Shown here: one piece after another, positions 43,240 to 51,989 of the stretch
Layout: every line of letters begins with the position of its first letter
Numbering within the stretch: position 1 is the stretch's first letter
Assembly: GCA_014360825.1 (NCBI GenBank)
Contig: JACIWT010000011.1
Coordinates: 24,400 to 88,399, forward strand
Direction of reading: 5' to 3'
DNA: 64,000 bases
From: Chloroflexota bacterium
Lineage (GTDB): Bacteria; Chloroflexota; Anaerolineae; UBA2200; JACIWT01
Made by a program: the position numbers and the translations under genes
The notes under the pieces: generated by a model
What the model saw: only the letters and a program-made list of their open reading frames with translations
Told to the model about the DNA's origin: nothing
Databases searched by the model: none

Positions 43240-43348
43240 TCTCAATATACTCCCATTGTAACGGGTTACACGTATATAGTACAAATTCACTGTGGCCCGC
43301 AGCATCATCCCGGGCGCCAGGAAGAGGCTGCGGGCCACGTGAAAACGA

Positions 43349-44500
43349 TTACCTAGTCAGCCATGCGTTCCAGAGCTCGAGCAATGTAGGCTGGATCTCG
43401 GCGATGATGGCACAGTCCTCAGCCGTCAGCACGTGCAGTTTGGCCAGGTTGTCGGGGTAGGTGCTGGCACCGCGACGCAGTTCCTCCGGGAGATATTGGG
43501 CCGCTTTGGTGTTGGAAGTGCCATAAAAGATATGCTGGGTGTAGACGGCCTGTCGTTCCGGGTTCAGGATGTAGTTCAGGAATTTCATCGCCGCCTCTTT
43601 GTGTGGCGCGTTCTTGACCACTCCCCAATAAGCCGGATCAGCATAGCCGCCATCCCAGATAATCTTGACATTTCCTCCCAAGGAGTTGACCTTGTTCATG
43701 CGGCCATCCAGGACGATGCCCATGGTCACTTCTTTGTCCAGGAAGAGGCGCATCATCTGGTCACCGGACTCGTAAGTGCGCAAGACCGGCTTGATGGTGT
43801 CCAGTTTCTTCAGCGCTCTGGTTCTGCCCTCCTCCGTCTGCAGTGTAGTCCAGATTTCCTCTCGCGGTACACCGTCGGCCAGCAGGGCAAAGTAGAACGG
43901 GATCTCTGGACTCCCCCAGTTGTTGACACAGCGGTTGCCAGGGAACTTCTCCAGGTCAAAGAAGTCAGCAGCGGAGGTTGGTGGGTTATCCTTGAAGGCA
44001 TCGACATCGTAAGCGATCACGTCGCCATAGATTTCCATCGCCACTCCGTATTCCTGCTTCCCCCCAGGGATCAGGTCGCCAGTGTTGGTAACGATGGAGT
44101 AATCTACGGGTTCGAGCAAGCCGTCTTTGCCCATCCTGATGATCTGCATCAGGCCGAAGCCAGTGATCACATCCCACTCCACCTTGCCACTTTCAACCAT
44201 AGCCTTCAGTTTAGCCGAGACATCGGCACCGACCACCTGGATGACTTTGATGCCCGTTTCCTTCTCAAAGGGCTCGTAGAAAGCAGCGTTCTCTGCCTCT
44301 TGCACTGCCCCACCCCAGGTCTGTACTACTAGTTCTTTGACTTCTGGCACTGGGGTCGCTGTGGGTGGAACTGGTGTCGGTGGCGCCTTAGTAGGGGGGA
44401 CTGGAGTCAGGGTGGCCGCGGGCCCACAGGCTGCCAATAACCCACCACCGATGAGTACCAGTCCCATCAGAATGGTAATCCAACGGTAGTACTTAGACAT
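43349..44500 (-). CDS. ABC transporter substrate-binding lipoprotein, PotD-like
   Basis: 383 residues. A signal peptide with lipobox GGLLAAC (Cys25), then a Thr/Pro linker typical of Chloroflexota lipoproteins (PPTKAPPTPVPPTATPVP), then a binding domain starting ELVVQTWGGAVQEAENAAFY, which resembles the polyamine/iron-class folds (FEKETGIKVIQVVGADVSAKLKAMVESGK). EWDVITGFGL and a late PEEL segment complete it. It determines the imported substrate; in a sugar operon a glycoside or sugar derivative is more likely than a polyamine. Confidence 0.92.
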   Translation of the reverse strand: MSKYYRWITILMGLVLIGGGLLAACGPAATLTPVPPTKAPPTPVPPTATPVPEVKELVVQTWGGAVQEAENAAFYEPFEKETGIKVIQVVGADVSAKLKAMVESGKVEWDVITGFGLMQIIRMGKDGLLEPVDYSIVTNTGDLIPGGKQEYGVAMEIYGDVIAYDVDAFKDNPPTSAADFFDLEKFPGNRCVNNWGSPEIPFYFALLADGVPREEIWTTLQTEEGRTRALKKLDTIKPVLRTYESGDQMMRLFLDKEVTMGIVLDGRMNKVNSLGGNVKIIWDGGYADPAYWGVVKNAPHKEAAMKFLNYILNPERQAVYTQHIFYGTSNTKAAQYLPEELRRGASTYPDNLAKLHVLTAEDCAIIAEIQPTLLELWNAWLTR

Positions 44501-44664
44501 GGTATCCTCCTTCTAAAAGTTATACAGTCAATTTTCACATACCGACATGATCACTGCTCTACCCCTCTCACCTCCTCTCCAAGTGGACTGAAGAACACTG
44601 TCTCGGCAAGTAACATCCGCTGATTTCATTTACCTTCTAGAATCCGAGCGCAACCCAATCTTCA

Positions 44665-45786
44665 TCAATCCCAGGGAGCAATCACAACCTTCAAGACTCC
44701 TTCCGTGCCCAACATCTGGAGTCCTCTCTCCGCTTCGCTGAGCGGAAGACGATGGGAGATAAGCGAAGTCAGCGGGGCCTGGGTTCGTTTCAGGAAAAGT
44801 AAGGCTTCCTTGAATTGGATCTGCGGGTATGCCCAGCAGCCGTGGACATCCAAGTCCTTGTTGCAGATCTGAAAGGGGTGAATGAGGACAGCGCCAGGAT
44901 CAGTGTAATGTCCCACTTCCACCACTTTGCCGCCCCGCCGGACCAGGGCTAGGCTCTCCGCGAAGGCTTCGGGCACCCCTGCGCACTCCAACACTACGTC
45001 GGCGCCCACCCCCTCGGTGGCGGCCAGGACAGCCTCTTTACGCTCCTGCGGAGAAGTAGTGCGTGCATTTAGAGTCAAGTCCGCTCCCATTGTCCGAGCC
45101 ATCTCCAGGCGGCTATCGGAGACGTCAGTGGCGATGATAGTTCCGGCTCCCGTCTCTCGCAGGGCTGCCACCGCCAGAAGGCCTATGGGCCCCACCCCAA
45201 TGACAACCACCCGTTTACCGACACCATATCCTTCACCCAAATTTGGTAGGCCAGGCGGAAGGGCCTTTTCCACGGCACGCAATGCAGTGGATAAGGGGTC
45301 GGCGAAAACGGCTAGTTCGGATGGGAAATCCTCATCCAGTTTGTACACCCACGAATTTCCATCCACATAAAGGTATTCGGCATAGCCGCCAAAAAGATGA
45401 GGCGGTGTCTGGCAGTTCCGGAAGCCGTGCACTGTGCGATTGGGGCAAAGATTGGGGCGATGGGGCATCTGTAAACAGAAAAAACAGTGGCCGCAACTCT
45501 TGGAACTGGGCACCACCACTACTCGGTCACCTTCTTGCAGTGGCCCACCCACGACCCGCATGGTGTTATTGGCCTCTGGCCCTAATTCGGCGATCGTGCC
45601 AGTCAATTCGTGGCCGGGGATCACTGGAAACATCACGTGGGAATGCCCGCGGTACATATGCGAGTCACTACCGCAGATGCCTACCAAATCCACGCGTAAC
45701 AGGAGGCTCTCAGGAGTTATCTGGGGGTAAGGGAAGTCCTGCAATTCTATCCTCCCCGCCTCGATCATCACAGCTGCTTTTACCAT
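44665..45786 (-). CDS. Zn-dependent sorbitol/threonine dehydrogenase-like enzyme
   Basis: 373 residues from ATG 45786, with AGGGGTG upstream; GTG 45792 is too close to the site. Catalytic zinc ligands in GICGSDSH and IPGHELTG, structural zinc lobe CGHCFFCLQMPHRPNLC, and a dinucleotide-binding stretch VVVIGVGPIGLLAVAAL. The family oxidises polyols or sugar alcohols with NAD(P). It is the second gene of the LacI-led operon. Residues around YAEYLYVDGNSWVYKLDE fit the same clade. Confidence 0.9.
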   Translation of the reverse strand: MVKAAVMIEAGRIELQDFPYPQITPESLLLRVDLVGICGSDSHMYRGHSHVMFPVIPGHELTGTIAELGPEANNTMRVVGGPLQEGDRVVVVPSSKSCGHCFFCLQMPHRPNLCPNRTVHGFRNCQTPPHLFGGYAEYLYVDGNSWVYKLDEDFPSELAVFADPLSTALRAVEKALPPGLPNLGEGYGVGKRVVVIGVGPIGLLAVAALRETGAGTIIATDVSDSRLEMARTMGADLTLNARTTSPQERKEAVLAATEGVGADVVLECAGVPEAFAESLALVRRGGKVVEVGHYTDPGAVLIHPFQICNKDLDVHGCWAYPQIQFKEALLFLKRTQAPLTSLISHRLPLSEAERGLQMLGTEGVLKVVIAPWD

Positions 45787-45819
45787 GTTCACCCCTTACG
45801 AGCAATGCGCTCGTCATGT

Positions 45820-46827
45820 CTATTTTTGAGGTCTGCTGCCACAAGACATTCGTATGATTAACGCCGTCTCCAATCTGATCTCGCGGATGGGGCGATCAGG
45901 ATTCGCAATCCTCGCCAACAGCATTTCTGCTGCCACCCGGCCTAACTCGTAGGCTGGCTGGGCTACAGTGGTTAGTGGTGGGTTCAGGGACGGCGCCCAG
46001 GGCATATCGTCAAAACCGACCACGGCCACATCCTGAGGTATATTCAGACCTTTCTCGTGAATGGCGTTCAAGGCCCCCAAAGTCATCAGGTTATTGGCGG
46101 CGAAGATCGCCGTGGGAGGATCGCGCAATTCCAACAATTCACAAGCCTTCTGATGCCCGCTATCTTGCTTGAAATCCCCTACTCTAATCAGATCTTCGTC
46201 TATCGCCAGGCCATGATCGATCAGTGCTTTTTCGTAGCCTTGCTGGCGCTCCCGTCCTGTCGTGATCGTGGTAGGACCACCAATCAGCCCAATCCGACGA
46301 TGCCCCAACTGGATGAGATGGCTGACCGCCCTGTAAGCCCCGCTCACATTGTCCACAAGCACAGTATCCACCCGAAGAGAGCGTAGACGCCGGTCCATAG
46401 CCACCACAGGGATCCCACTTTCGATCAGGGCCGCACAAGCAATGCTATCTTCATCCGTAGGCGAGATGATGGCCCCAGCGACCTTCTCTGCTAACAACAC
46501 CCGAAGATACAGCGCTTCTTTCGCACGGTCTTCGTCAGAATTGCAGAGGAGCAGGCTATACTTATTGGCGTAAGCGAGGTCCTCAATGCCACGCACCACG
46601 GTGGTAAAGAAGGGGTTCGCAATATCGGAAAGGATCAAACCAAAGATATTGGTGGCCTGCATCCGTAATCGGCGCGCAACCCGGCTCGGCTGATAGCCGA
46701 GTTGGTCCATCGCCTGCAAGACTTTGATGCGGGTTTCGTCGGTGATATAGGGGTGATCGTTCATGACGCGCGACACCGTGGCAGTGGAGACGCCCGCCGC
46801 TTTTGCTACATCTCGGATATTAACCAC
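45820..46827 (-). CDS. LacI-family transcriptional regulator
   Basis: 335 residues from a GTG start. The DNA-binding HTH is NIRDVAKAAGVSTATVSRVMN with the hinge ARRLRMQATNIFGLI; the rest is a periplasmic-binding-protein-like effector domain (ANPFFTTVV, DMPWAPSLNPPLTTV). It is the first gene of the sugar operon, downstream of a perfect consensus promoter carrying two tandem LacI-type operators, so it probably represses itself and the whole transporter/GH116/isomerase/kinase operon until the sugar inducer binds. Confidence 0.95.
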   Translation of the reverse strand: MVNIRDVAKAAGVSTATVSRVMNDHPYITDETRIKVLQAMDQLGYQPSRVARRLRMQATNIFGLILSDIANPFFTTVVRGIEDLAYANKYSLLLCNSDEDRAKEALYLRVLLAEKVAGAIISPTDEDSIACAALIESGIPVVAMDRRLRSLRVDTVLVDNVSGAYRAVSHLIQLGHRRIGLIGGPTTITTGRERQQGYEKALIDHGLAIDEDLIRVGDFKQDSGHQKACELLELRDPPTAIFAANNLMTLGALNAIHEKGLNIPQDVAVVGFDDMPWAPSLNPPLTTVAQPAYELGRVAAEMLLARIANPDRPIREIRLETALIIRMSCGSRPQK

Positions 46828-46850
46828 CAGAGACCTGCTTTCCGAGTTTG

Positions 46851-46877
46851 TGTAATCGATTACTGAAATCGATTATA
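46851..46877. promoter_or_regulatory. Tandem LacI-type operators
   Basis: Two overlapping 14-base half-palindromic sites, TGTAATCGATTACT (46851-46864) and TGAAATCGATTATA (46864-46877), each centred on AATCGATT, 13 bases apart. They cover the -10 box and start of the lacI promoter. They fit the LacI-family consensus TGnAAnCGnTTnCA. Confidence 0.75.
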
Positions 46878-46900
46878 ACACATTTCGCTCCCCATGTCAA
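46872..46900 (-). promoter_or_regulatory. Consensus sigma-70 promoter of the LacI-led operon
   Basis: TTGACA (46900-46895) and TATAAT (46877-46872) on the minus strand with a 17-base spacer: a perfect consensus. No other promoter was seen before the downstream genes, so the ~12 kb operon may be read from here. Confidence 0.8.
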
Positions 46901-46937
46901 GGGGGAACCTTAAAATTTTAGGATTTCTTTCGTTGGG

Positions 46938-46966
46938 TTGACAGATTTCTCTCCCTCTGCTATACT
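46938..46966 (+). promoter_or_regulatory. Sigma-70-type promoter of the serS T-box transcript
   Basis: TTGACA (46938-46943) and TATACT (46961-46966) with a 17-base spacer. Start expected near 46973, just before the T-box leader. Confidence 0.75.
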
Positions 46967-46984
46967 TACAACCAGCAAATATCC

Positions 46985-47222
46985 TAAAGACGACGACGGA
47001 GGCAAGTAGCCTTGCTTTGGCCAGCAGAGAGTCGCCGGACGGTGCAAGGCGATGGCCAAAGGCGGCGAATTCCACCTCCCAGTCGCTGGCGAAAAGGTCA
47101 TAAGGCCATTAAGCCATGCCGGCAGCCCCCGTTACCGGGCGTTCGAGGCCGCCAACCGGCGGCGAAGAAAGGTGGCACCACGGACAGCCGCTCTCCGTCC
47201 TTTCGGAGGAGCGGCTGTTCTT
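46985..47222 (+). ncRNA. T-box leader controlling serS
   Basis: A T-box riboswitch between the promoter and serS. AGTA (near 47006) is the specifier-loop E-motif. TTTGGCCA pairs with TGGCCAAA to form the upper Stem I carrying the GAGAG and GGTGCAAGG-type loop motifs. TCC (near 47082, in GAATTCCACC) is the probable serine specifier. The antiterminator T-box reads AAAGGTGGCACCACGG (47168-47183) with a TGGC bulge fitting tRNA-Ser GCCA. A terminator hairpin (47184-47218) follows. Uncharged tRNA-Ser would stabilise the antiterminator and induce serS. Confidence 0.88.
47184..47222 (+). terminator. T-box-linked terminator before serS
   Basis: ACAGCCGCTC (47184-47193) pairs with GAGCGGCTGT (47209-47218), with an inner TCCG/CGGA stem, followed by TTCTT. 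It is mutually exclusive with the T-box antiterminator. Confidence 0.8.
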
Positions 47223-47242
47223 ATGCCCAGGGGAGGGGTACG

Positions 47243-48511
47243 ATGATAGATTTAAAATTCATTCGAGAACACCCAGATGAGGTCAAAAAGGCGCTTGTCC
47301 AACTGAATACCACAGCGCCCATTGACGAGATCCTATCCTTGGACGAACGGCGCCGCCAACTGCTCAAGGAGAGCGAGGCCCTCAAAGCACGCCGCAACGC
47401 CGTATCCAGAGAGATCAGCACACTGAAAGATGAGGGGCAACGTCAATCTCTCATCGCGGAGATGCGCGCCGTCGGAGATCAAATCAAAGCCCTCGATGGT
47501 CAGGTGCGCCAAGTGGATGAGCAACTGCAGGATCTCCTGCTCCAGGTGCCGAACATGCCACATCCCAGTGTCCCTATCGGTCGGGACGAGAGCGAGAACG
47601 TGGTAGTGCGCACGCCGATCCCACCTCGCGACCTGGGCTTCGAAGCACTGCCCCACTGGGAACTGGGTCCGACACTTGGACTCCTCGACTTCGAACGCGG
47701 GGTGAAGATCTCGGGCACGCGTTTCTATATCCTCAAAGGGTTGGGAGCCAAACTCCAACGGGCGCTGATCACCTGGATGCTGGACCTGCACGTCCAGAAA
47801 CACGGCTACACCGAGGTCTACCCTCCCTTTGTGGTGCGCCGCGAATGCCTAGTGGGCACGGGGCAATTGCCCAAGTTCGGCGACAATCTCTACTACGACG
47901 CCGAGGATGACTTGTGGCTCATCCCCACCGCTGAGGTGCCTGTAACGAACCTGCACCGTGACGAGATCTTCGAGGCGGAGGACCTGCCAATATATTATGT
48001 CGCCTACACGGCTTGTTTCCGACGTGAGAAGATGTCGGCGGGCAAAGACACACGGGGCATCAAACGTGGCCATCAGTTCGACAAGGTGGAGATGGTGAAG
48101 TTCGTGCGGCCCGAAACCTCAATGGAAGAATTGGAGCGGCTGGTTGATAACGCGGAGGACGTGTGCCGGGAACTGGATATTCCCTACCGCGTGGTGCAAA
48201 TGTGCACGGGCGATCTGAGTTTCACCGCAATGGCGAAGTACGACGTGGAGATGTGGGCCCCAGGGTGTGGGGAGTGGTTAGAGGTAAGTTCGTGTTCGAA
48301 TTTCGGCGACTTCCAGGCCCGTCGCGCCAATATCCGCTATCGTCCCGCGCCGGGTGCCAAACCCGAGTATGTGCACACACTGAACGGTTCGGGGCTGGCT
48401 CTGCCACGAGTGATGATTGCCGTGATGGAGAACTACCAGCAACCCGACGGGAGCATTGTTGTGCCGGAGGTACTACGGCCTTACATGGGCGGAGTGGAGG
48501 TGATACGATGA
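47243..48511 (+). CDS. serS: Seryl-tRNA synthetase
   Basis: 422 residues from ATG 47243, with GGGGAGGGG just upstream. The N-terminal coiled-coil arm (about 25-105, [20 protein letters not shown]) precedes the class II catalytic core: motif 2 in [16 protein letters not shown] and motif 3 in [47 protein letters not shown] is typical of SerRS. It charges tRNA-Ser with serine. Expression is controlled by the T-box leader directly upstream. A ten-codon frame overlaps its stop (ATGA) and looks like a relic of a lost downstream gene. Confidence 0.97.
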   Translation: MIDLKFIREHPDEVKKALVQLNTTAPIDEILSLDERRRQLLKESEALKARRNAVSREISTLKDEGQRQSLIAEMRAVGDQIKALDGQVRQVDEQLQDLLLQVPNMPHPSVPIGRDESENVVVRTPIPPRDLGFEALPHWELGPTLGLLDFERGVKISGTRFYILKGLGAKLQRALITWMLDLHVQKHGYTEVYPPFVVRRECLVGTGQLPKFGDNLYYDAEDDLWLIPTAEVPVTNLHRDEIFEAEDLPIYYVAYTACFRREKMSAGKDTRGIKRGHQFDKVEMVKFVRPETSMEELERLVDNAEDVCRELDIPYRVVQMCTGDLSFTAMAKYDVEMWAPGCGEWLEVSSCSNFGDFQARRANIRYRPAPGAKPEYVHTLNGSGLALPRVMIAVMENYQQPDGSIVVPEVLRPYMGGVEVIR

Positions 48512-48538
48512 GGATTCTCGCCTATTTCGTTTCGCACT

Positions 48539-48566
48539 GAGCATATCACGTTCACGTGTTATGCTC
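48539..48566. terminator. Hairpin between convergent serS and iclR
   Basis: GAGCATA/TATGCTC with an inner CACG/CGTG stem (seven plus four pairs and a T-T mismatch). It lacks a U tract; possibly a bidirectional terminator. Confidence 0.4.
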
Positions 48567-48617
48567 CGCCTGGCATCTAGATAGCCCTTTGGCTAAAAGT
48601 TTTTCGTCCGTTGCTCC

Positions 48618-49433
48618 TCATCGGCTGAGGTCCATACCCGCAATCTCGCGAGAAATCAAGCGAGCCGTCTCCTGCATTAAAGGAACAATAGTCTGAATGC
48701 GCTCTGCCACTAAACGGACTGCAGGGCCGGAAACGCTAACGGCGGCGACCACCTGTCCGTTACCCGCAAGCACTGGCACAGCCACGCAACACACACCAGG
48801 AATGTACTCCTCGTTATCAACGGCATATCCATGAGACCGAATCTGGGTGAGACATTCCTCAAGAGTATGTCGATCGACAATGGTATTAGGCGTGTATTTC
48901 GTAAGAAGGTACCCGTCGAGAAGTCTCTTCCGTTCTGATTGTGGAAGATATGCCAGAAGGACTTTACCAAGGGCCGTGCAGTGAAGAGGCACTAAAGCCC
49001 CCACATAGGTTACCGTGCGCAAGAATTCCTGACTCTCAACTTTGTCAATAAAAAGAGCCCAGCGCTCCCGCAAGACACCAAGGTTTATGGTTTCACCAGT
49101 TTGACTGGCCAATTTCTCCAAGTAAGGCCGAATTCTTTCCCCAAAACCAAGGCTGCGAATGGCACTAGCTCCCAGCTCAACGAGTCGCATCCCCAGCGTG
49201 TATTTGGACGTTTCCGGGTTTTGCTTCACCAAACCATGGTGTTCCAGCGTACTTAAATAACGATGGACAGCGCTGACGCCCCAGCCTAAGTTATCGCTTA
49301 GACGGGTGACACCAACAGGCGTGCCTTCTTCCGCTAAAGCCTCTAAAATCCGGATGGCCTTGGACAGAGAGCGAACTGGATATCTAGGGTTCTTCCTATT
49401 ATTACCAACATTCATAATGGTGATTTTCGCCAA
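48618..49433 (-). CDS. IclR-family transcriptional regulator
   Basis: 271 residues. Winged helix: SLSKAIRILEALAEEGTPVGVTRLSDNLGW, SAVHRYLSTLEHHGLV. Effector domain: YVGALVPLHCTALGKVLLAYL, then VDNEEYIPGVCCVAVPVLAGNGQVVAAVSVSGP, the typical IclR C-terminal stretch. It is the last gene of the ilvE-liv-panB string and probably regulates it, though the effector is unknown; a 2-oxo acid or branched-chain amino-acid product would fit. Confidence 0.92.
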   Translation of the reverse strand: MAKITIMNVGNNRKNPRYPVRSLSKAIRILEALAEEGTPVGVTRLSDNLGWGVSAVHRYLSTLEHHGLVKQNPETSKYTLGMRLVELGASAIRSLGFGERIRPYLEKLASQTGETINLGVLRERWALFIDKVESQEFLRTVTYVGALVPLHCTALGKVLLAYLPQSERKRLLDGYLLTKYTPNTIVDRHTLEECLTQIRSHGYAVDNEEYIPGVCCVAVPVLAGNGQVVAAVSVSGPAVRLVAERIQTIVPLMQETARLISREIAGMDLSR

Positions 49434-49453
49434 ATAGCAAGCGGGTCATCCGC

Positions 49454-50317
49454 TCATCGAACAACATGCTGGCCCTCCTGGACCAGCTTTTCGAATTCTT
49501 CTCTTCTCATATGGAAACTATGCTCTTCACCAGGGAACTGCCCGCCTTTCACCTCACTTGCGTACTGTCTCAGGGTGTCACTTACTACCCGTTTTAAGTT
49601 GCAGTACTGCTTGACGTGCTTGGGAACAAATGCGGTGTAAAGCCCTAGAAGGTCATAGGTCACCAACACTTGACCATCACAATGCACCCCAGCACCAATG
49701 CCAATAACGGGCACTGATAACTCGTCGGTGATCAGCTTCGCCAGTTCCATAGGGATGCACTCTAACAGGAGGGAAAAAACTCCCCCCTGTTCCAGGAGCC
49801 GGGCTTGCTCCAAAATCTCTTGGGCCGTTTTGGCATCCTTGCCTTGCACTTTGTAGCCTTCGACTAACGATGCAGTCTGCGGTGTAAGCCCCAAATGACC
49901 CATGACCGGGATCCCTGCACCTACAATGGCTCCTATCCTTTGGCGGACCAGTTCATTGCCACCCTCAACCTTGACAGCCTGAGCACCTCCTTCCTTGATT
50001 AGGCGCCCAGCGTTGCTGATCGCTTGCTCATCGGAGACTTCGTAGGACATGAATGGCATATCCGCTACCACCATAGCTCTTTTTACCGCGGTTGCTACGG
50101 CTTGGCTATGGTGGATTATTTGTTCTACGGTCACAGGGAGTGTGCTCTGGTAGCCCATCACAACCATACCCAATGAATCTCCAACCAAGACCACGTCAAT
50201 ACCAGCTTCATCTATCAGAGTAGCGAAGAGATAGTCATAGGCAGTCAGCATCGTGATCTTCTCGCCTTGCTCTTTCATCCGCCGCAAGTCTGGTATGGTT
50301 ACCCTGCTCATCACCAT
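49454..50317 (-). CDS. panB: 3-methyl-2-oxobutanoate hydroxymethyltransferase (ketopantoate hydroxymethyltransferase)
   Basis: 287 residues from ATG 50317 (GGAGG eleven bases upstream). PanB motifs: KITMLTAYDYLFATLIDEAG, VVLVGDSLGMVVMGY, MPFMSYEVS, AVKVEGGNE, MGHLGLTPQT and VIGIGAGVHCDGQVLV. It adds a hydroxymethyl group from methylenetetrahydrofolate to 2-ketoisovalerate, the first step of pantothenate synthesis. Its place after the Liv importer and ilvE is logical: imported valine can be transaminated to 2-ketoisovalerate. PanC and PanD are not in the window. Confidence 0.94.
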   Translation of the reverse strand: MVMSRVTIPDLRRMKEQGEKITMLTAYDYLFATLIDEAGIDVVLVGDSLGMVVMGYQSTLPVTVEQIIHHSQAVATAVKRAMVVADMPFMSYEVSDEQAISNAGRLIKEGGAQAVKVEGGNELVRQRIGAIVGAGIPVMGHLGLTPQTASLVEGYKVQGKDAKTAQEILEQARLLEQGGVFSLLLECIPMELAKLITDELSVPVIGIGAGVHCDGQVLVTYDLLGLYTAFVPKHVKQYCNLKRVVSDTLRQYASEVKGGQFPGEEHSFHMRREEFEKLVQEGQHVVR

Positions 50318-50408
50318 CAAATTATATGCCTCCACAGTGTGAATTTCAAATCGGTAGTACAATCTTATGGTACAGTCCTCGGGCCCAACGCTAGCGCAGT
50401 AGATTAGC

Positions 50409-51131
50409 CTAGTTTTCCCCAGGCATACTACCAAGATAGGCTGCCTGAACCCTCGGGTTGTGCATGAGTTCCTGGGACGACCCCGCCAATGAAACCCTAC
50501 CCGTCTCTAGTACATACCCACGCTGAGCAATAGATAAGGCTATTCGGGCATTCTGCTCCACCAGCAAGATAGTGGTACCAGCAGCGTTAATACTCCTGAT
50601 AATGTCGTAGATCCCCTCTACCAAGATAGGAGCCAGACCCATAGACGGCTCATCTAACAGCAACAAACGCGGTTGCGTCATCAGCCCACGACCGATAGCC
50701 AACATTTGCTGCTCCCCGCCAGAAAGGGTACCTGCCCTCTGCTTTAGCCGCTCTTTCAGACGAGGAAAGTAAGCAAAAACCCGTTCCATGCTTTCTTCTA
50801 TCTCTCGCTTGTCAGAGCGGGTATAAGCACCTAAAATGAGATTTTCTCGGACCGTCAACTCGCTAAAGACACGCCTTCCCTCAAGCACATGAGATACTCC
50901 CAAGGATACGATGTGATGAGGCTCCTCCATGGTGATGTCGCGTCCATCAAAGAGAATATTGCCCGATCTGGGGCGCACCAGGCCTGAAATAGCCTTGAGC
51001 AGAGTGCTCTTACCGGCCCCGTTAGCCCCGATCAGAGTGACAATCTCGCCTTCATCCACGCACAGGGAGATCCCATGCAAAGCATGTATAGCACCATAGT
51101 ATACCTGCAACTGGTCAACTTGCAACAACAT
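50409..51131 (-). CDS. livF: Branched-chain amino acid ABC transporter ATPase LivF
   Basis: 240 residues from ATG 51131. Walker A GANGAGKSTLLKAI, VLEGRRVFSELTVRENL, signature LSGGEQQMLAIGRGLM, Walker B LLLLDEPSMGLAP and EQNARIALSIAQRGYVLETG: the LivF pattern. Its start overlaps the livG stop by 17 bases. Acts with LivG as the ATPase pair. Confidence 0.94.
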   Translation of the reverse strand: MLLQVDQLQVYYGAIHALHGISLCVDEGEIVTLIGANGAGKSTLLKAISGLVRPRSGNILFDGRDITMEEPHHIVSLGVSHVLEGRRVFSELTVRENLILGAYTRSDKREIEESMERVFAYFPRLKERLKQRAGTLSGGEQQMLAIGRGLMTQPRLLLLDEPSMGLAPILVEGIYDIIRSINAAGTTILLVEQNARIALSIAQRGYVLETGRVSLAGSSQELMHNPRVQAAYLGSMPGEN

Positions 51132-51900
51132 CACATCTTTCCCGTCTTCCAAGATAGGCCTCGATGACTCTGGGGTCTCTTTGAACCTGGGCCGGGCTTC
51201 CCTCGGCAATGATTTCACCGTGGTCCATCACCACAATCCGCTGGCAGATCCCCATCACCACCTGCATCTGATGCTCAACGAGGAAAATCGTTAAGTAAAA
51301 TCGTTCTTTGATGAATTCAATAAGTTTCATTAGCGTATTCGCTTCCTGAGGATTCATCCCGGCGGCAGGCTCATCCAAAAGCAGTAATTGTGGTTGTCTT
51401 GCTAACGCTCGCGCGATTTCCAGCTTACGTTGTTCACCATATGGTAAGTTTTTGGCCAGTTCATAGGCCCTCTCCTGCAGCCCAAAAATAGAGAGGAAAT
51501 CAAGGGCTTTCTCAGTTACTCTCCGGTCGCCCAAATAGAAACGTTTGGTTCTGGCAATGGCATCCACCATGTTGTATTGAGCATAGGGATGATAGGCAAT
51601 GCGGACATTCTCCAAGACTGTGAGTTCTTTGAATAGGCGAATGTTCTGAAAGGTCCTGGCCACACCGCGGGCGGCCACTTCGTGTGGTTTCAGGCCAACT
51701 AACTCTTCGCCCTTGAATTTGATAGAGCCCTTTGTGGGGGTATACAGACCGCTAATTAGATTGAAGACCGTAGTCTTTCCTGCTCCATTTGGACCAATAA
51801 GACCTATTATATCACCGTGATCCAAATCTACGCTGAAACTGCTTACGGCACATAACCCACCGAAATGCATTGTCAAATTATCAATCGCCAAAAATGCCAT
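51115..51900 (-). CDS. livG: Branched-chain amino acid ABC transporter ATPase LivG
   Basis: 261 residues. Walker A GPNGAGKTTVFNLISGLY, VARTFQNIRLFKELTVLENVRIAYH, signature NLPYGEQRKLEIARAL, Walker B LLLLDEPAAGMNPQE and the LivG-type C-terminus VIEAYLGRRER. Good GAGGT site before the ATG. It lies 89 bases after livM. Confidence 0.95.
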   Translation of the reverse strand: MAFLAIDNLTMHFGGLCAVSSFSVDLDHGDIIGLIGPNGAGKTTVFNLISGLYTPTKGSIKFKGEELVGLKPHEVAARGVARTFQNIRLFKELTVLENVRIAYHPYAQYNMVDAIARTKRFYLGDRRVTEKALDFLSIFGLQERAYELAKNLPYGEQRKLEIARALARQPQLLLLDEPAAGMNPQEANTLMKLIEFIKERFYLTIFLVEHQMQVVMGICQRIVVMDHGEIIAEGSPAQVQRDPRVIEAYLGRRERCDVVAS

Positions 51901-51989
51901 GGGCTGACCTCGCTTGCCGGGTAGAGGTCTTTATGGAGATCCCTTTCAGACTGATGAGATGATTGACCTCGCCCCGATCCTGAAAAAGT

